Shown: positions 35,423-45,407, counted from the first letter of the stretch. The stretch is DNA of 64,000 nucleotides from Roseiarcus sp963753135 (GCA_963753135.1 CAVWBA010000013.1:91902-155901), one strand, 5' to 3'. Program-made: numbers and translations. Notes: generated from the letters alone by a model not told the origin.

Positions 35423-35855
35423 AGCGATCGACGGCTCCGCGAACCCCGCGGTGCCGCGAATCCGGGCGGGCCCCAGCGCACGATGCGACTAATTAGGTCG
35501 AACCAGGATCGTCATCGCGAGCGTAAGCGAAGCGGTCCAGGAGCCATCGGGCGCCTGGCGGCTCCTGGATCGCCATGTCGCTTCGCTCCTCGCGATCACG
35601 CCGGCGGTTCAAACCGATCTCATCCCGCTCTAAACTTGGCCGAAAGCCGGTCCCTCCGTTTCGACCGTGGCCACGCCGCCGAGGGTTAGATTCTGGGAAG
35701 TCGAAATTATCTGTCGACATTGTCTTGCTTATCCTAGAATTTGTTTAGTTTTGTTCTCCATCAGCTTTTGAGGGAAACCATCGAGTGCCCAATTCTACCG
35801 ATACCGCTCCTCCGCCTCCCGTTCGCCGCGACCGCTCCGTCGCGGCGCGCAGAGC
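35423..35855. other. Intergenic region before the IS6 remnant
   Basis: 433 bases with no recognisable gene. It contains a long REP-like palindrome (35508-35601) and an AT-rich stretch at about 35690-35780. Short open frames on both strands derive from the palindrome and are not credible genes. Confidence 0.5.
35508..35601. repeat. REP-like palindromic repeat
   Basis: Two imperfect inverted arms: the left contains ATCGCGAGCGTAAGCGAAGCG then CCAGGAGCC (35537-35545); the right contains GGCTCCTGG (35560-35568) then CGCTTCGCTCCTCGCGAT. The whole could fold into one long stem with a GC-rich tip. It looks like a dispersed intergenic palindrome of the kind common in alphaproteobacterial genomes; no second copy was seen in the window. 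Confidence 0.65.
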
Positions 35856-36303
35856 GGTACCGTCAGCTTAACGAATATGGAGTGGGCAGCGGGGTAACCG
35901 CGGAGCATGTCGACTTTCCGTGACCCCCTCTATCGCCGCCATCGTTTTCCGCCTGAAATCATCAGCCATGCGGTCTGGCTCTATTTTCGGTTTCCCTTGA
36001 GCTTGCGCATGGTCGAGGAAATGCTGGCGGCGCGCGGAATCTGCCTGACCTACGAGACGGTGCGCCAATGGGCGATGAAGTTCGGCAAAGAGTTCTCCGA
36101 TCAGATCCGCCAACGGGCTCCGGCTCGCGGCGACAAATGGCGTCTGGATGAGGTCGTGATTTCGATTGCCGGCGAACCCGACTGGCTTTGGCGCGCCGTC
36201 GACCAGAATGGCTTCGTTCTCGACGTCTTGGCGCAGCGTCGAAGAGATGGCCGCGCTGCGCAGCGCTCATGACCAAGCTCCTGAAATCTGCGGTCACGCC
36301 GCC
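35856..36303 (+). mobile_element. Truncated IS6-family element (left copy)
   Basis: This segment is nearly identical to the 5' part of the element at 53.6-54.36 kb, in the opposite orientation. Similarity begins near GGTACCGTCAGCTTAAC and stops abruptly after CACGCCGCC at 36303, where the other copy continues. About 450 of an expected 750 bases remain. Confidence 0.78.
35907..36303 (+). pseudogene. IS6-family transposase, N-terminal remnant
   Basis: Encodes the start of an IS6/IS26-type DDE transposase (MSTFRDPLYRRHRFPPEIIS, then WLYFRFPLSLRMVEEMLAARG and KWRLDEVVISI with the first catalytic Asp). The frame is lost near 36264, where GCAGCGCTCATG lacks one G present in the right-hand copy (GCAGCGGCTCATG). 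The sequence is truncated at 36303, removing the second Asp and the Glu. It cannot be functional. Confidence 0.85.
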
Positions 36304-36627
36304 CTTGTTCGAGCGCCGTTCGAGAGGCAACCTTCCTACGCAACAGTCAATCTCAATGGCACGAACATTGCTAGGTAAGTCTCAGCGGCTTGCCAGTGGA
36401 AGAGTTATGCATTGCGGTGACGTTGACGATTGGCGCCCATTTTCCAGGGCAGTTCAGTTTGCCGAGCTGCGTAATTGGAGCGGCGGCCCCCGATTTCGAT
36501 CGGCGAAACCCTTGACTCGTCTCGCTGTCTGTCCACAGTCTGCAATTGCGCGCCGCAAGGGCCGGCTTGGATCTGGCCAAGATGTTTAGTCCGGGAGGGG
36601 GCAATTTCGTTCTTCGACACGCTGAGT
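36304..36627. other. Leader region upstream of GntR-family gene
   Basis: About 320 bases between the truncated IS6 copy and the GntR gene. No independent gene is supported, although the GntR frame stays open back to 36475. TTGACT at 36513 could be a -35 element but no matching -10 was found. A GGGAGGGGG tract lies at 36592-36600. Confidence 0.4.
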
Positions 36628-37296
36628 TTGTCTGACCAGATGCGCAACTTCCTGCTGAAGGAAATGACGTCCGGCCGTCTCAAGCCAGGCGGTCGCATCA
36701 ACGAAGCGGAATTGGCTCGAAAATTAGGCATCAGCCGCAATCCCATCCGGGAAGCTGTCTCCGGTCTCGCCCAAAGAGGCTACCTCGTCTCATCGCCCCG
36801 CCGGGGGCACCACATGCGTGTGCTCACGGTCCAGGACATCGACGATGTCTTCTCGTTCCGTATCTGCGTGGAATCCTTCGCCATCGAGCAGGCGGTTCCG
36901 CGCATGAGAAAGCGCGATCTCGTCGGTCTGCGGGCCATCCAGGACCGGATGTTCGAGGCCGCTGCAGACAACAATGTCACTGGCATGCGCGAGGCGGATC
37001 TCGCGCTGCATCGGACGATCTGCGAGTTGTCGGGCAACCGTCAGACCCTCCGGGCCCATGAGGCGATTGACACCGAGGTGCAGATCCTCATCGCGTGCGT
37101 GGATCTTGAACTCGAGAGCTTGGCTTTCACGGCGGCCGCCCATGTCCCGATCGTTGAGGCGCTAGAAGCGCGCGACGCCGCGCGCGCTGTCGCCGCGATG
37201 CAGCATCACCTCAAGACCACCTGGGCCGATGTGCATGCGATGCATCGTCGCGCAGGGCTGTTAGAGGCTATGGTCTGCACCGATGAGGAGTTCTAA
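36628..37296 (+). CDS. GntR-family (FCD/FadR-type) transcriptional regulator
   Basis: About 222 residues. An N-terminal GntR winged helix is visible in KPGGRINEAELARKLGISRNPIREAVSGLAQRGYL, and an all-helical FCD ligand-binding domain follows; His-containing segments include ADLALHRTICELSGN and AAHVPIVEALEARD, with helix AMQHHLKTTW near the end, matching the metal/ligand histidines of FCD proteins. The start is uncertain: TTG 36628, ATG 36640 or an earlier non-ATG codon nearer the GGGAGGGGG tract. As the first gene of the IS6-bounded block it probably controls the following importer and hydantoinase-type genes. Confidence 0.82.
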   Translation: MSDQMRNFLLKEMTSGRLKPGGRINEAELARKLGISRNPIREAVSGLAQRGYLVSSPRRGHHMRVLTVQDIDDVFSFRICVESFAIEQAVPRMRKRDLVGLRAIQDRMFEAAADNNVTGMREADLALHRTICELSGNRQTLRAHEAIDTEVQILIACVDLELESLAFTAAAHVPIVEALEARDAARAVAAMQHHLKTTWADVHAMHRRAGLLEAMVCTDEEF

Positions 37297-37338
37297 CGAC
37301 TTGGTGATGCAGCGGGTCTTTCCGGATGGAGAGGATCG

Positions 37339-37536
37339 ATGAGATTTGCAAAGAACAAACTGTATATCGAGAGCTATACTAAATGCCCAAATTGCGGAAT
37401 CCTTATTTTCGAAGATTCAAAGCAGAATATGCAAGAGACTAAACTTATAGATGGCAAGCTTTACTGCTCAGTTTGGTGCGTCAATTGGGAGAGGGACCGC
37501 GCGTCGCGCAGGCAGGGCGAGGTCGCCGCGCAATAG
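37339..37536 (+). CDS. Small zinc-ribbon-like protein of unknown function
   Basis: A 65-residue protein preceded by GGAGAGG. CPNC at residues 16-19 and the CSVWC segment at 43-47 give a CxxC-N-CxxxC arrangement suitable for zinc binding. The first two thirds are clearly AT-richer (many AAA, TAT, ATA codons) than the neighbours, whereas the last 20 codons match the local GC bias. It lies between the GntR gene and the binding-protein gene. I do not recognise the family; a regulatory or metal-related accessory role is possible. Confidence 0.6.
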   Translation: MRFAKNKLYIESYTKCPNCGILIFEDSKQNMQETKLIDGKLYCSVWCVNWERDRASRRQGEVAAQ

Positions 37537-37593
37537 AGGCCGAACGACGTTCACACTTATGCCGGCGAGCCGGCCTGTTTGGGAGAGACTGAG

Positions 37594-38800
37594 ATGAAAA
37601 CGAAGGCATCGATATTGGCGCTGGCTTGCAGCATGTTGACGATTGCGGCGGCTCCGCAGGCCCACGCCGAAGACGGAATCACCATCGGCATGGCGGTCGC
37701 CGAGACAGGCTGGATGGAGGCCTACGACGGCGAGGCGTACAAAATGGCGCAGCTCTGGGTCGACCAGCAGAACGCCAAGGGCGGCCTTCTCGGCAAGCCC
37801 ATCAAGGTCGTCAGCGGCGACACCAAGACCGATCGCGTTGAGGGCGCCAAGGTCGGGCAGGCCCTGATCCAACAGGGGGCCAATCTGCTTCTGGTTTCGG
37901 CGGACTACGACTACGGAGCGCCCGCGGGCCTTCAGGCTCAGAAAGCTGGCGTCATTTCGGTGTTCATGGGGGCCTCGGATCCGAAGGCCGGCGTGGTTGG
38001 CGTGGGTCCGCTCTCGTTCACGGCGAACAACGCAGGTCAGCTCGAAGGCGCTGTCATGGCCGACTGGGGTATGAAAAAGAAGGGCCTCAAGAAGGGTTAC
38101 ATGCTGATCGACGAGACGATCGAGTACAACAAGTCGGTCTGCGCCGGCTACGATTGGATGATGAAGGTCGATAAGGGCGTCATCGTCGGCAAAGACACGT
38201 TCAAGGGTCTCGACCCGACCATCAGCTCGCAGATCACTCGTCTGAGCGACGCGATCAGCAAGGACGGCGTCGACCACATCATGCTGTGCTCGACCAATCC
38301 GGGCGCGGCCAGTTCGCTCCGCCAGCTTCGAGCCGCGGGGATCAATCTGCCCGTTTTCAGCGCCACCGCCATGGACGGCACGTATTGGCTGAACTCGGTT
38401 CCGGGCCTCAAGGATTTCTATCTGCCCTCCCAGGCGCTGGCGAAGGATGACCCGCGGCCGGCGGTCAACGCCATCTCCGCCGCCTACGAGAAGAAGTTCG
38501 GCAAGCCGCCGACCACCCAATACGCCTACCCGATCTACGCGTTTCCTCGACATGTGGGCGAAGGCGGTCACGGAAGCCAAGACCGCGGACGCCAAGCCGG
38601 TTGTCGCAATCCTCAACAAGGCCAATAACGAGCCGACTGTTCTCGGACCGCGGACCTTCACGCCCAAGCTCCACATCCAGACGACTGAGCCGATGTTTGT
38701 GATGTCCTACGCAGACGGCAAGGAGACGCCGGTCCAGGAATGGAAGATCACCGAAACGATCCCGGACGCCGTGCTTTATCGCCTCAAGGGCAGCGAGTAA
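37594..38800 (+). CDS. Branched-chain-amino-acid-type ABC substrate-binding protein, frameshifted
   Basis: Periplasmic binding protein (Peripla_BP_6, LivJ/K type) of about 401 residues if read through one indel. GGGAGA precedes the ATG at 37594; the signal peptide ends after AHA at residue 25. The first frame runs to YPIYAF and is then lost at a TTT run (38542-38544); removing one T restores FLDMWAKAVTEAKT and an uninterrupted C-terminal part to 38800. Mature segments are ITIGMAVAETGWMEAYDG, LLLVSADYDYGAPAG and LCSTNPGAASSLRQLRAAG. It is the first gene of a Liv-type importer. In the sequence as given the protein would end early with an aberrant tail. Confidence 0.85.
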
Positions 38801-38814
38801 CGCGTCACGATCGC

Positions 38815-38846
38815 GGGGGCGTCGTTCGTCAGAGACGGCGTCCCCC
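38815..38846. promoter_or_regulatory. Stem-loop after binding-protein gene
   Basis: GGGGG and CGTC pair with GACG and CCCCC, with a GCGT internal bulge on the 3' side. It lies 14 bases after the binding-protein stop and before livG, as in the three sugar importers of the window. Confidence 0.5.
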
Positions 38847-38869
38847 TCACTCGAGCATGGCTTGAATCG

Positions 38870-39650
38870 ATGAATCAAGTCCCTGCCGCCTTGGCGGTCA
38901 CGCCGACAGATCCGACCAATGTCGACGCGGCGGAACTGTCGGCCGAAAAACTGACTGTCCGGTTCCAGGGCCTGGCCGCCATCTCCGATGTGAGCCTGAC
39001 GGTCAAGCGTCATGAGGTCTTCGGGTTGATCGGGCCCAATGGCGCGGGCAAGACGACGCTGGTGAATTGCCTCACCGGTTTTCAGGCGCCGACCGAGGGC
39101 CATGTGCTCGTCGGACGGCAAGACACCGCCGGCTGGGAGCCCACGCGCTTCCGGGAAATGGGCATCGCCCGCACGTTCCAGGCGGGACGCTTGTTCAAGG
39201 AGATGTCCGTGCTTTGAAAATGCGGAGGTCGCTGCGGTTGGTTTGGGGCTCCCCCGGCAGCAAGGCCATCGCGCATTCGCACGCGATCCTCGATTGGGTC
39301 GGGACTTGCGCGACAAGGCGGCTTTGCCGGCGGGCGCGTTGGCCTACACCGACCAACGCCGGCTCGGCATAGCGCGAGCGATGGTCCTTCCTCCGGCTTT
39401 TGTGCTGCTCGATGAGCCAGCCGCCGGCATGTCGGACGCCGAATGCGAAGGATTGATGGAGCTCGTCTCGTCGATCCCCAAGGCCTTCAACTGCGGTGTG
39501 CTCCTGATCGAGCACAACATGCGCGTCGTGATGGGGATCTCGCATCGCATTCACGTCCTCGATGGCGGCAAGACGCTGGCCGAAGGGGCCCCTGCGGAGA
39601 TCCAGAGGGATCAAGCGGTGCTCGCCGCCTATCTGGGCATGGAGGCGTGA
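38870..39650 (+). CDS. livG: LivG-type ABC ATPase, multiply frameshifted
   Basis: Energy-coupling subunit of the Liv importer. Walker A GPNGAGKTT is intact in the first frame, then three single-base indels must be corrected: an extra T at 39213-39215, an extra C in the C5 run at 39251-39255 and a missing G at 39301-39303. The corrected order is KEMSVLENAEVAAVGLGL, PGSKAIAHSHAILDWVG, DLRDKAALPAGALAYTDQ, then the signature region DQRRLGIARAM, Walker B FVLLDEPAAGM and IEHNM H-loop. The first frame alone encodes only 115 residues. The stop overlaps livF's ATG. Confidence 0.82.
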
Positions 39651-40403
39651 TGGCGGCCCTTCTCGAGGTGACAATCTATCGGTCCGCTACGGCGACCTGG
39701 TTGCGCTGCGCGATGCTTCGCTTGACGGTCAGCGAAGGCGAGGTGGTCTGCATCATCGGACCGAACGGCGCCGGGAAGTCGACCACGCTCGCCGCGATCG
39801 CCGGCGGCGTCACGCCGGTCTCGGGCGACATCCGCCTCGACGGCCGCAGCATTCTCGGCCAGCGCCCGGAGCGGATCGCCCGGCTTCGCTTCTCGCTCGT
39901 GCCCGAGGGCCGGCATATTTTCGGAACGCTCACAGTCGCCGAGAACCTGCAGATCGGCGGCTACATGCTCGGCGATCGGGCGGCCGCGCGCAGCGACATG
40001 GAGCGCCTTCTCGATCATTTCCCGCGAGCTTCGCGAACGTCTGCGCTATCCCGCCGGCCGGCTTTCAGGCGGCGAGCAGCAGATGCTGGCGGTAGCGCGC
40101 GCCGTGATGACGCGGCCTCGGCTCCTGCTGGTCGACGAGCCGTCACTCGGCCTCGCGCCAAAGATCATCGACCAGATCTATGAGATCCTCCTGGAGCTTC
40201 GGCAGCGCGAGAACATGACGCTGCTGATCAACGAGCAGAGTTCGACTCGCATCCTCAAATTCGCCGATCGCATTTACGTGCTGCGGAGCGGAACGGTCCA
40301 GTTGGAAGGCCGAGCAGCGGATCTTCGCGACGGCGAGGCGATCCGCCACGCCTATTTCGGCTTCGGGAGCGGCGACAGCCCGCCGGTGGAGACGGCCGCA
40401 TGA
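39650..40403 (+). CDS. livF: LivF-type ABC ATPase, multiply frameshifted
   Basis: Second ATPase of the Liv importer. Walker A GPNGAGKST, Walker B LLLVDEPSLGLAP and the signature LSGGEQQM are all present but in different frames. Three one-base corrections are needed: a missing G near 39670 (giving VDNLSVRYGDLVALRDASL), an extra T at 39722-39723 (TVSEGEVVCIIGPNG) and an extra C in CCC at 40021-40023 (DHFRELRERLRYPAGRL). The ATG overlaps the livG stop (TGATG) and the stop overlaps livH's ATG. As written it is not translatable into one protein. Confidence 0.82.
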
Positions 40404-41315
40404 TCGAATTTCTGCAATACCTGGTCGACGCCTGGCGCTCGGCAGCATCTACGCGCTGACGGCGCTTGGGATCGGCCTGCTGTTCGGCATCCTGCGGCTG
40501 ATCAATTTCGCCCATGGCGACATGATAACCATTGGCGCTTACGCGCTGATCGTGCCGTCGGCGGATGTCACCGCGCGCCTGCTGATCGGCTCGTGGACGC
40601 CCGCGGCGGTCATTATCGCGATCTCGATGATCGTCGTCGTCGCCGCGCTCATCACCGATGCGGCAGTCTTTCGGCCGCTTAGAACCGCCTCCTCGCCGAC
40701 ACTGATGATCGCGTCTTTCGCGGTAAGCTACATCATCCAGAACGGCATCCTGATCTTCTACGGCGCGCGTCCGAAGGCGGTCGGCTTCTGGAGCGGCGCC
40801 AACGTGCAGGTGCTATCATCGGCGGGCTTCGCGTCCCGATGCTGGAGCTCATCACGCTCGTGGTGACGCTCGTCCTCATGGTGGCCCTGACGCTGTTCCT
40901 CAGGCGCACGCCCTACGGCGTGCAGATGCGCGCCGCCGCCGAGGATTTTCGCATGGCCCAATATCTAGGTGTGCGTGGCAATATCGTAATCGGGCTCGCC
41001 TTTGCGATCAGCGGCATCCTCGCCGCCTCAGTTTCCCTGCTCTACGTCACGCAGTCCGGCTCGCTCACGCATCAGATGGGCGTGCCGCTCGCCCTGTTCG
41101 CCTTCGTGGCGGTCGTGGTTGGCGGCATGGGCAATCTCACGGGCGCGGTCGTCGGCGGTTTCGCGCTCGGACTGATCGTCACCATGCTGCAGGCCTATCT
41201 GCCCTCGGATCTGCGCGCCTTCCGAGACGCTTTCGCGTTCGGGGTCGTCATCCTTGTTCTGCTGATACGCCCCGCCGGCCTACTGCCGGCCCGAACCACA
41301 GTCGAACGGGTCTGA
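40400..41315 (+). CDS. livH: LivH-type ABC permease, frameshifted twice
   Basis: Inner-membrane permease of the branched-chain-amino-acid type. The ATG at 40400 overlaps the livF stop. A missing C near 40431-40432 breaks MIEFLQYLVDA from LALGSIYALTALGIGLLFGI; a second missing C at 40830/40831 separates VLSSAGF from RVPMLELITLVVTLVLMVA. Between them LINFAHGDMITIGAYA is the hallmark LivH motif. The C-terminal part VVVGGMGNLTGAVVGGFALGL and PAGLLPARTTVERV is typical. About 305 residues when corrected. Confidence 0.83.
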
Positions 41316-41325
41316 GGGACGGCTC

Positions 41326-42410
41326 ATGCGCGCCTTCATGGTCCGCCATCAGACGCCGGTTCTCCTGATCGTCATCCTCGCCGTCGTGGCCGCGATCTCG
41401 GATATCGGCAGCCTCGATAGCCTTCAGGTGACGCTGACCGAAATGCTCATACGCGTGCTGGTCGTGGTGGGCCTTTACGTTTTCATCGGAAACTCCGGGG
41501 TCATTTCATTCGGGCAGATCGGCTTTATGTGCATCGGGGCCTATGCGGCAGGCTGGGCGACCGCCGAGCCGAGCTTCAAGCAGGTGATGCTCCAGGGCCT
41601 GCCGGATATCCTTGCGCAGAATCAATGGCCCTTTCCGGTCGCCATGGCGGGCGCCATCGTTCTGCCCGCGATCGTCGCGTCCCTGTTCGGCCTCGCGATC
41701 CTGCGGCTCAATGGCATTGCGGCCTCCATTGCGACCTTCGCGTTCCTCATCATCGTCAACAGCGTCTATTCGAACTGGGACTCGGTGACGGCCGGCGTCT
41801 CGTCACTGGTCGGCATTCCGACCGCGGTCGGACCCTGGGTGGCGTTCGCCTTCGCCTCTGCGGGGATCATCAGCGCCTACCTGTTCCAGGTCTCCCGCTA
41901 TGGGCTGATGCTGCGGGCGACGCGCGAGGACAACGTTGCGGCCAAGGCCTGCGGCGTACATACCATCCGCATGCGGCTCATCGCCTTCGTGTTGAGCGCA
42001 GCGCTGGTCGGAGCCGGCGGCGGCCTGTACGCCCAATTTCTCGGCATCCTGACGGTGGACACCTTCTACTTGAGTCTGTCCTTCATCACCATCGCCATGC
42101 TGGTGGTGGGCGGCATGGGCAGCCTGAGCGGAGCGGTCAGCTTGGCGTCATCGTGGTGACCGTCATCGTTCAGCTGCTGCGCTTCGCCGAGCACGGCGTG
42201 ACGCTCGGTTCGACCCAACTCAAGCTGCCGGAGAGCAGCAGTGAACTGGGATTAGGGGTGCTGCTCGCTCTCATCCTCATCTTCCGCCCGAACGGCGTTT
42301 CGGGCGGCAAGGAACTGACCCTTATCGCCGCTCCAAAGGGCGCGACGCCGGAAACCGCCAACGCGGCGGCCACGCAAACCCTCCAGAGCGACTCCAACGC
42401 CGTCGCGTGA
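41326..42410 (+). CDS. livM: LivM-type ABC permease, frameshifted once
   Basis: Second permease of the Liv importer, about 361 residues when corrected. The hallmark NSGVISFGQIGFMCIGAYA is present near residue 65. The frame is intact to MGSLSGAV at about 42138, then one missing base (TCCAG expected where TCAG stands) shifts it; the continuation LGVIVVTVIVQLLRFAEHG to LIFRPNGVSGGKEL ends at 42410. The class IV aminotransferase gene starts 11 bases later, so importer and enzymes form one operon. Confidence 0.84.
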
Positions 42411-42420
42411 GAACATCGGC

Positions 42421-43389
42421 ATGAACGATCTGCGACCAGACAATCCTTTCGCCGGCGGCGCCGCCTACATCGACGGTCGTTACATGCCGATCGGCGAGGC
42501 CGCGATCCCCATCACGGACTGGGGCTACCGCCGCTCCGACGTCACGTATGACGTGGTGGGAGTCTGGGACGCCAGCTTTTTCCGCCTCGACGATCACATC
42601 CGGCGCTTTCGCGCCTCGATGCAAAAATTCCGTTTCGAACCTCGGGAGAGCGACGAGGAGATTAAGGCAATTCTCAATCGCTGCGTGGCGCTGTCCGGAT
42701 TGAGAAACGCCTATGTCGCGATGGATTGCCTCCGAGGTCGTCCAGCGCCCGGCAAGCCTTATCATCCCGTCCATGCGCGCAACTACATCGCAGCCTTCGC
42801 CATTCCCTGGGTTTGGGTCATGAGCCCCGAAGTCCAGGAGCGCGGAGGTCACCTCATCATCGCCCAGACCTTGCGCATACCTCCCGGTTCCGTCGACCCG
42901 ACCGCAAAGAATTTCCATTGGGCCGACCTCACCCGAGGCCAGTTCGAAGCGCTCGATCGGGGAGCTGACTTCGCGCTCCTGCTCGACGGCGAGGGCAACG
43001 TCACGGAAGGTCCGGGCTTCAACGTCTTCATGGTGACGGACGGCCTCGTGGTCACGCCGGACGCCGGTGTGCTGGAGGGGATCACACGCAAGTCCGTCCT
43101 GGAGATCTGTGGTGACCTCGGCATCTCGGCCAAGGTCGGCAAGGTCTCGGCGGACGAGGCCCGTGAGGCCGACGAGATCTTCCTCGCGACTACAGCGGGC
43201 GGTGTGATGCCGGCGAGCCGGATCGATGGGCGGATCATGAGCAACGATCGGCCGGGACCGATCTCGATGAAGATCAGGGAGACCTTCTGGGCCAAGCGCG
43301 CCAACGGATGGCATGCCACGCCCGTCGATTATGGGGCCGCCATAGCCGCCGTCTTACCAGTTCGAGGAAACGGAGATCCAATCCCATGA
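42421..43389 (+). CDS. Class IV aminotransferase (branched-chain/D-amino acid transaminase type)
   Basis: PLP enzyme of fold type IV, 322 residues. The Schiff-base lysine is Lys163 in PTAKNFHWADL and the conserved pyridine-nitrogen glutamate is Glu196 in GNVTEGPGFNVF. PITDWGYRRSDVTYD near residue 35 is the usual N-terminal landmark. The stop overlaps the HyuA start (ATGA). It probably moves an amino group in the catabolic route served by the adjacent importer and hydantoinase-type enzymes. Direction and stereochemistry cannot be read from sequence. Confidence 0.87.
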   Translation: MNDLRPDNPFAGGAAYIDGRYMPIGEAAIPITDWGYRRSDVTYDVVGVWDASFFRLDDHIRRFRASMQKFRFEPRESDEEIKAILNRCVALSGLRNAYVAMDCLRGRPAPGKPYHPVHARNYIAAFAIPWVWVMSPEVQERGGHLIIAQTLRIPPGSVDPTAKNFHWADLTRGQFEALDRGADFALLLDGEGNVTEGPGFNVFMVTDGLVVTPDAGVLEGITRKSVLEICGDLGISAKVGKVSADEAREADEIFLATTAGGVMPASRIDGRIMSNDRPGPISMKIRETFWAKRANGWHATPVDYGAAIAAVLPVRGNGDPIP

Positions 43390-45407
43390 GTTACCGTTTG
43401 GGCATCGACATCGGGGGGACGTTCACGGACTTCGTCGCCTACGACCAGGACGGCAATACCCTCCAGGCATGGAAGAACCTGTCGACGCCCGAGAATCCCA
43501 TCGAAGGGATCATGACCGGCCTCAAGGCCTTCGGCGCGACCGACGCCGTCAGCGGAATACGGCTCGGCACCACGGTCGCCACCAACGCCTTGCTCGAGGG
43601 CAAGGGCGCCACGGTCGCGTATGTGACGACGCGCGGCTTCAAGGATGTGCCGTTCATCGGGCGGGGCAATCGCAGGCACCACTACGACCTGGCCTGGGTG
43701 AAACCGAAGCCGTTCGTGCAGCGGCGGCACGCCTTCGAGATCGATGAGCGCATCGGGCCGTCGGGCGAGACCCTCCAGCGGCTCGACGAAGGCCAGGTCC
43801 GTGCGCTCGCCCGCGAGATCAAGGCCGACGGCAAGGTCAACGCGATCGCCGTGGTGCTGCTCCACTCCTACCTGACGCCGGACCACGAGCAGAGCATCAA
43901 GGCCATCTTCGCCGACGAGATCCCGAATATCCCCGTGTCGATCTCGTATGACGTGCTGCCGAAGTGGAAGGAACATTTCCGTTCCTCGACTACGATTTGC
44001 GACGCCTTTATCAAGCCCGTGGTCGACAAGCAGCTCGGCAGCATGCGCCGCGCCCTCAACGAGCGCGGCATCGGCGCCAAGATCGTGGTCATGCGCTCCA
44101 ATGGCGGCGAGATGACTCTCGACAAGGCCGTGGAAGCGCCGATCCAGATCGCCGTGTCCGGCCCGACCGGCGGCGTGATCGCCGCCAAACGGACCGCCGA
44201 AATTTTGGGCCTGCCCAATCTTGTGACCCTCGATATGGGCGGCACGTCGACTGATGTGTCCACAGTGGTCAATGGCAAGGAAAGGTTCACCACCGATTTC
44301 GAGATCGAGTGGGGGCGGCCCATCCAGATTCCGATGATCGACATCCGCACCATCGGAGCCGGCGGGGGTTCGATCGCCCGCATCGACGCAGGCGGCATGC
44401 TGGTGGTCGGCCCCGAGAGCGCCGGCGCCAATCCGGGACCAGCGTGCTATCGGCTCGGCGGCGCATCGCCGACGGTCACCGACGCGAATGTGGCGCTTGG
44501 CCGCATTTCCGCCGAGAATTTCCTCGGCGGGACGATGAGCCTCGACGCCAAGGCTGCCCGCACGGTCGTTGCAACGATCGCCGACGCGTTGGGCCTATCG
44601 GTGGAAGAAGCCGCGCTCGCCATCGTGAGAATCGCCAACAACAACATGGTAGGCGCGCTCCATACCGTGCTGACTGAACAGGGCCTCGACCCGCGCGATT
44701 TCGTGCTCGTGGCGTTCGGCGGCGCTGGCCCCCTTCACATCAGCGATCTCATGACCGAAGCTTCGATCCCGAAAGGCCTCGTGCCGAATTTTCCCGGCCA
44801 GTTTTCGGCCTTCGGCTTCACCATGGCGAACGCGCGGGTCGACCGTTACCGGACTGTGCAGCTCAACTCGCGCTCATTCGATGCGCAGCGCGCACGCTCT
44901 GCGATGGCGGCGTTGGTCTCAGAATGCCGGGGCGAGCTCGCCGCGCAAGGCCACGATGAGATCACGATCACACGCGCTGTCGAGATGCGGTATCTCGGCC
45001 AGAACTACGAGCTGGAAATCCCCATCGACATCGATGCGTTCACCGACGCCGAGATCGCCCGCCTGTTCGAGGCGTTCCACGAGCAGCATGACGCGCGTTT
45101 CGGCTTCCGGCTTGACGACCATATGGAGATCGTCAATTTCCTGGTCACCGGCACGGCCGCGACCGGCGAGCTGGCCTTCCCCGAGATCGGCAAAGCCGAG
45201 GGGGAAGCGGTGCCCGCATCGAAGCGCCCGGTTTGGTTCGAACGCGGCTGGATCGACACGCCAGTTTACAATCGGGACGGTCTGCGCGCGGGCCACACGC
45301 TTGCAGGTCCCGCGCTTGTGGAAGAGCACGCCTCCGTGACCGTGTTGAGCCCCGGCAAGAGCCTCACGGTCGATCGCTTCGGCAACCTCCTCATCTCCAC
45401 CAACTAG
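43386..45407 (+). CDS. hyuA: Hydantoinase/oxoprolinase family protein, subunit A
   Basis: ATP-dependent cyclic-amide hydrolase (or acetophenone/acetone carboxylase-like) subunit of 673 residues. The ASKHA nucleotide-binding core starts with LGIDIGGTFTDFVAYDQDG; RLGTTVATNALLEGKG, SNGGEMTLDKAVEAP and LVTLDMGGTSTDVS are hallmark motifs, and IRTIGAGGGSIA follows. The ATG at 43386 overlaps the previous stop. It works with the HyuB subunit at 45429. Substrates in this family include 5-oxoproline, N-methylhydantoin and aromatic ketones, so the exact reaction is open. Confidence 0.9.
   Translation: MSYRLGIDIGGTFTDFVAYDQDGNTLQAWKNLSTPENPIEGIMTGLKAFGATDAVSGIRLGTTVATNALLEGKGATVAYVTTRGFKDVPFIGRGNRRHHYDLAWVKPKPFVQRRHAFEIDERIGPSGETLQRLDEGQVRALAREIKADGKVNAIAVVLLHSYLTPDHEQSIKAIFADEIPNIPVSISYDVLPKWKEHFRSSTTICDAFIKPVVDKQLGSMRRALNERGIGAKIVVMRSNGGEMTLDKAVEAPIQIAVSGPTGGVIAAKRTAEILGLPNLVTLDMGGTSTDVSTVVNGKERFTTDFEIEWGRPIQIPMIDIRTIGAGGGSIARIDAGGMLVVGPESAGANPGPACYRLGGASPTVTDANVALGRISAENFLGGTMSLDAKAARTVVATIADALGLSVEEAALAIVRIANNNMVGALHTVLTEQGLDPRDFVLVAFGGAGPLHISDLMTEASIPKGLVPNFPGQFSAFGFTMANARVDRYRTVQLNSRSFDAQRARSAMAALVSECRGELAAQGHDEITITRAVEMRYLGQNYELEIPIDIDAFTDAEIARLFEAFHEQHDARFGFRLDDHMEIVNFLVTGTAATGELAFPEIGKAEGEAVPASKRPVWFERGWIDTPVYNRDGLRAGHTLAGPALVEEHASVTVLSPGKSLTVDRFGNLLISTN

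Noticed and set aside
38542..42138. Programmed ribosomal frameshifting in the Liv genes
   Set aside because: Ten shifts in mixed directions at unrelated short homopolymers without slippery heptamers or conserved structures; error or decay is more plausible.
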